This document shows, in pieces, positions 61,923 through 64,000 of a stretch of 64,000 bases of DNA. Where the stretch lies: the NCBI GenBank assembly GCA_963823675.1, contig CAWGMT010000013.1, positions 1,207,441 to 1,271,440 of the forward strand, given 5' to 3'. The stretch is from CAWGMT01 sp963823675. Lineage in GTDB: Bacteria; Planctomycetota; Planctomycetia; Isosphaerales; Isosphaeraceae. Positions within the stretch are counted from its first letter, which is position 1, and the number at the start of each line of letters is the position of its first letter. The position numbers and the translations under genes are program-made. The notes beneath the pieces were generated by a model that did no database searches, was not told the origin of the DNA, and saw only the letters and a program-made list of their open reading frames with translations.

Positions 61923-63992
61923 GCTTCAATGGGGCCACGGCGATGAAGCCGTGGAAGACGGGTACTTGTTCGGCCAGAGAACGAAGCCGAAAATCTCGCT
62001 TCAATGGGGCCACGGCGATGAAGCCGTGGAAGACTTGGCCCGGTGCCAACGCAAGTGCTGCCGAACTTCAAGCTTCAATGGGGCCACGGCGATGAAGCCG
62101 TGGAAGACAACAGCGGCAGCGCCGGGCAACGTGTATTTCTTCTTGCTTCAATGGGGCCACGGCGATGAAGCCGTGGAAGACGCGGTTCCGGGATCGGTGC
62201 CTGCATGTCGTGGCTGGCGCTTCAATGGGGCCACGGCGATGAAGCCGTGGAAGACTGAATCGGTATCAACGACCCTCGATGTCCGTTCCTGTGCTTCAAT
62301 GGGGCCACGGCGATGAAGCCGTGGAAGACATGCTGAATGCGTGTCAGGTATGCGGCGAGACAAGCGACCGAGCTTCAATGGGGCCACGGCGATGAAGCCG
62401 TGGAAGACGCTCAATCGACCGTCACGCTCGGACGACGTCGATGCTCGCTTCAATGGGGCCACGGCGATGAAGCCGTGGAAGACGCACGACGCCGGCATCG
62501 GCGCATCGGCCGGCATCGAGCTGGCTTCAATGGGGCCACGGCGATGAAGCCGTGGAAGACGCCGATGCACGCCGACGTCGGCAGTGCCGGCACTGGCAGA
62601 GCTTCAATGGGGCCACGGCGATGAAGCCGTGGAAGACGAGCCGATGCTCGCGAGCCGATCGCGAGCCGATGGCGCGGCTTCAATGGGGCCACGGCGATGA
62701 AGCCGTGGAAGACGGATCGCAGCCGGCGATGCATCGCATCGAGCGTCGTCGCTTCAATGGGGCCACGGCGATGAAGCCGTGGAAGACGCTGCGCGTCGAG
62801 TCGTCGGCGATCGCGGCATCGCGCAGGCTTCAATGGGGCCACGGCGATGAAGCCGTGGAAGACGATCGACGTCGGCCGTCGTACGCAGTCACGGACGTCG
62901 ATGCTTCAATGGGGCCACGGCGATGAAGCCGTGGAAGACGATGGCGGCGGATCAGCGTCGCGAGCCGGCGGTCGATCGCTTCAATGGGGCCACGGCGATG
63001 AAGCCGTGGAAGACGCCTGCCGAGCCACGTCGCGCTGACGCCGGCTGACCGCTTCAATGGGGCCACGGCGATGAAGCCGTGGAAGAGCAGCTGGCGCAGT
63101 CGCTGGACGACTCGCAACTGTCGACGCTTCAATGGGGCCACGGCGATGAAGCCGTGGAAGACGCTGAGCATCGAGCGACCGTGAGGTCGTCGCACGTCGG
63201 TGCGCTTCAATGGGGCCACGGCGATGAAGCCGTGGAAGACGTGACGTCGGCGCTGACTCGGCGGCCGCGGACGTGGACGCTTCAATGGGGCCACGGCGAT
63301 GAAGCCGTGGAAGAGCGACGCGATCGGTCACGATGCGCTGATCGGCTGATCGCGCTTCAATGGGGCCACGGCGATGAAGCCGTGGAAGACGGCATGCGCG
63401 CGTCGAGCACGCGCCGCGATGTCGTGCATGCTTCAATGGGGCCACGGCGATGAAGCCGTGGAAGACTCGGGGTGCTGCGCAGGCGCGATCAGCCGCAGTC
63501 GCAGGCTTCAATGGGGCCACGGCGATGAAGCCGTGGAAGACGCGTGATCCGAGCTGCATCGACCGATCCGGCGTCGATCGCTTCAATGGGGCCACGGCGA
63601 TGAAGCCGTGGAAGACGGCTGGCATCGGCGATCGCAGGTCAGTCGACGCGATCGCAGGCTTCAATGGGGCCACGGCGATGAAGCCGTGGAAGACGCGATC
63701 AGGCCTGCATCGCGAGCGTCGGCCGAGCGACGCTTCAATGGGGCCACGGCGATGAAGCCGTGGAAGACGATCACGACTCGTCGCCGATGGACCTGCGACG
63801 CTCGTCGAGCTTCAATGGGGCCACGGCGATGAAGCCGTGGAAGACGAGCGATCGGCGACGCTGCGATCGATCGCCGATCAGCGCTTCAATGGGGCCACGG
63901 CGATGAAGCCGTGGAAGACGCGGCATCGGACGCTGATCGCGGCCGAGCTGATGCAGCTTCAATGGGGCCACGGCGATGAAGCCGTGGAAGAC
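61923..63992 (-). CRISPR. CRISPR array B: 28 repeats of a second 37-nt type, continuing past the window
   Basis: Repeats begin at 61923 and recur every 73-79 nt to 63956. The consensus starts GCTTCAATGGGGCCACGGCG and ends ATGAAGCCGTGGAAGAC; CCACGGC and GCCGTGG form a 7-bp stem. On the minus strand the repeat ends ATTGAAGC, matching array A's orientation. Two copies (63051 and 63279) end in GAG instead of GAC. Spacers are 36-42 nt. Spacers 1-7 are ordinary; 8-27 have a strikingly uniform composition. No cas gene is in the window. The leader is probably beyond 64000. Confidence 0.98.
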
Positions 63993-64000
63993 CGGGCCGA

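Noticed and set aside
61334..63971. Many ORFs in the CRISPR region on both strands
   Set aside because: They are translations of CRISPR repeats (for example QWGHGDEAVED and HRRGPIEA) with no start signals.
61319..64000. Cas genes or tracrRNA next to the arrays
   Set aside because: The flanking DNA to the left contains only a membrane-protein gene and IS debris; the right side is outside the window.

Overview
The window reads as chromosomal DNA of a GC-rich planctomycete, probably near the Isosphaeraceae. This is inferred from gene content, not from a database match. The clues are an ECF sigma factor next to a giant Ser/Thr kinase with WD40 and TPR modules, a large secreted beta-helix protein with a planctomycete-type FESMERRELLS N-terminal motif, a PEP-CTERM protein, repeated DUF4058 and Uma2 genes, di-heme DHOR cytochromes and many small toxin-antitoxin remnants.

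Layout. 1-6.8 kb: exported Gly/Asn-rich TPR protein, SnoaL-like secreted protein, GlsB-like membrane protein, GH5-like glycosidase, and a DUF433/DUF5615 pair. 6.9-15.6 kb: kinase, ECF sigma factor and beta-helix protein, all on the minus strand. 15.8-18.8 kb: a graveyard of gene fragments, a long hairpin, a dispersed repeat and about 17 copies of a 71-bp tandem repeat. 18.9-22.4 kb: two glycosyltransferases downstream of rpsG and rpsL. 22.6-27 kb: M50 and M48 membrane metalloproteases with zinc-ribbon partners. 27.3-29.4 kb: EF-G, divergent from the proteases. 29.4-32.5 kb: DUF4058 copies and Uma2. 33.2-45.8 kb: the S10-spc ribosomal cluster from rpsJ to secY and map, lacking rplB, rpmD and adk. 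45.8-48.9 kb: tRNA-Ser and a 3-kb accessory segment ending in a partial copy of the tRNA. 49-57.4 kb: small genes, tag, two DHOR cytochromes and a PEP-CTERM protein. 57.4-60.5 kb: intron-like and IS remnants. 61.3-64 kb: two abutting CRISPR arrays with different 37-nt repeats, running to the window edge. No cas genes are in the window.

Reading frames are broken in several genes, including the essential rplF and secY. Most breaks are single-base and several lie in G or C runs, so uncorrected indels are the simplest explanation. Truncated genes here should therefore be read cautiously.

The most unusual features are the chimeric CRISPR locus, in which spacer composition changes abruptly at spacer 8 of the second array; palindromic and dispersed repeats that form the ends of ribosomal and map genes; and a hicB-like gene sitting between a scrap of secY and intact secY.
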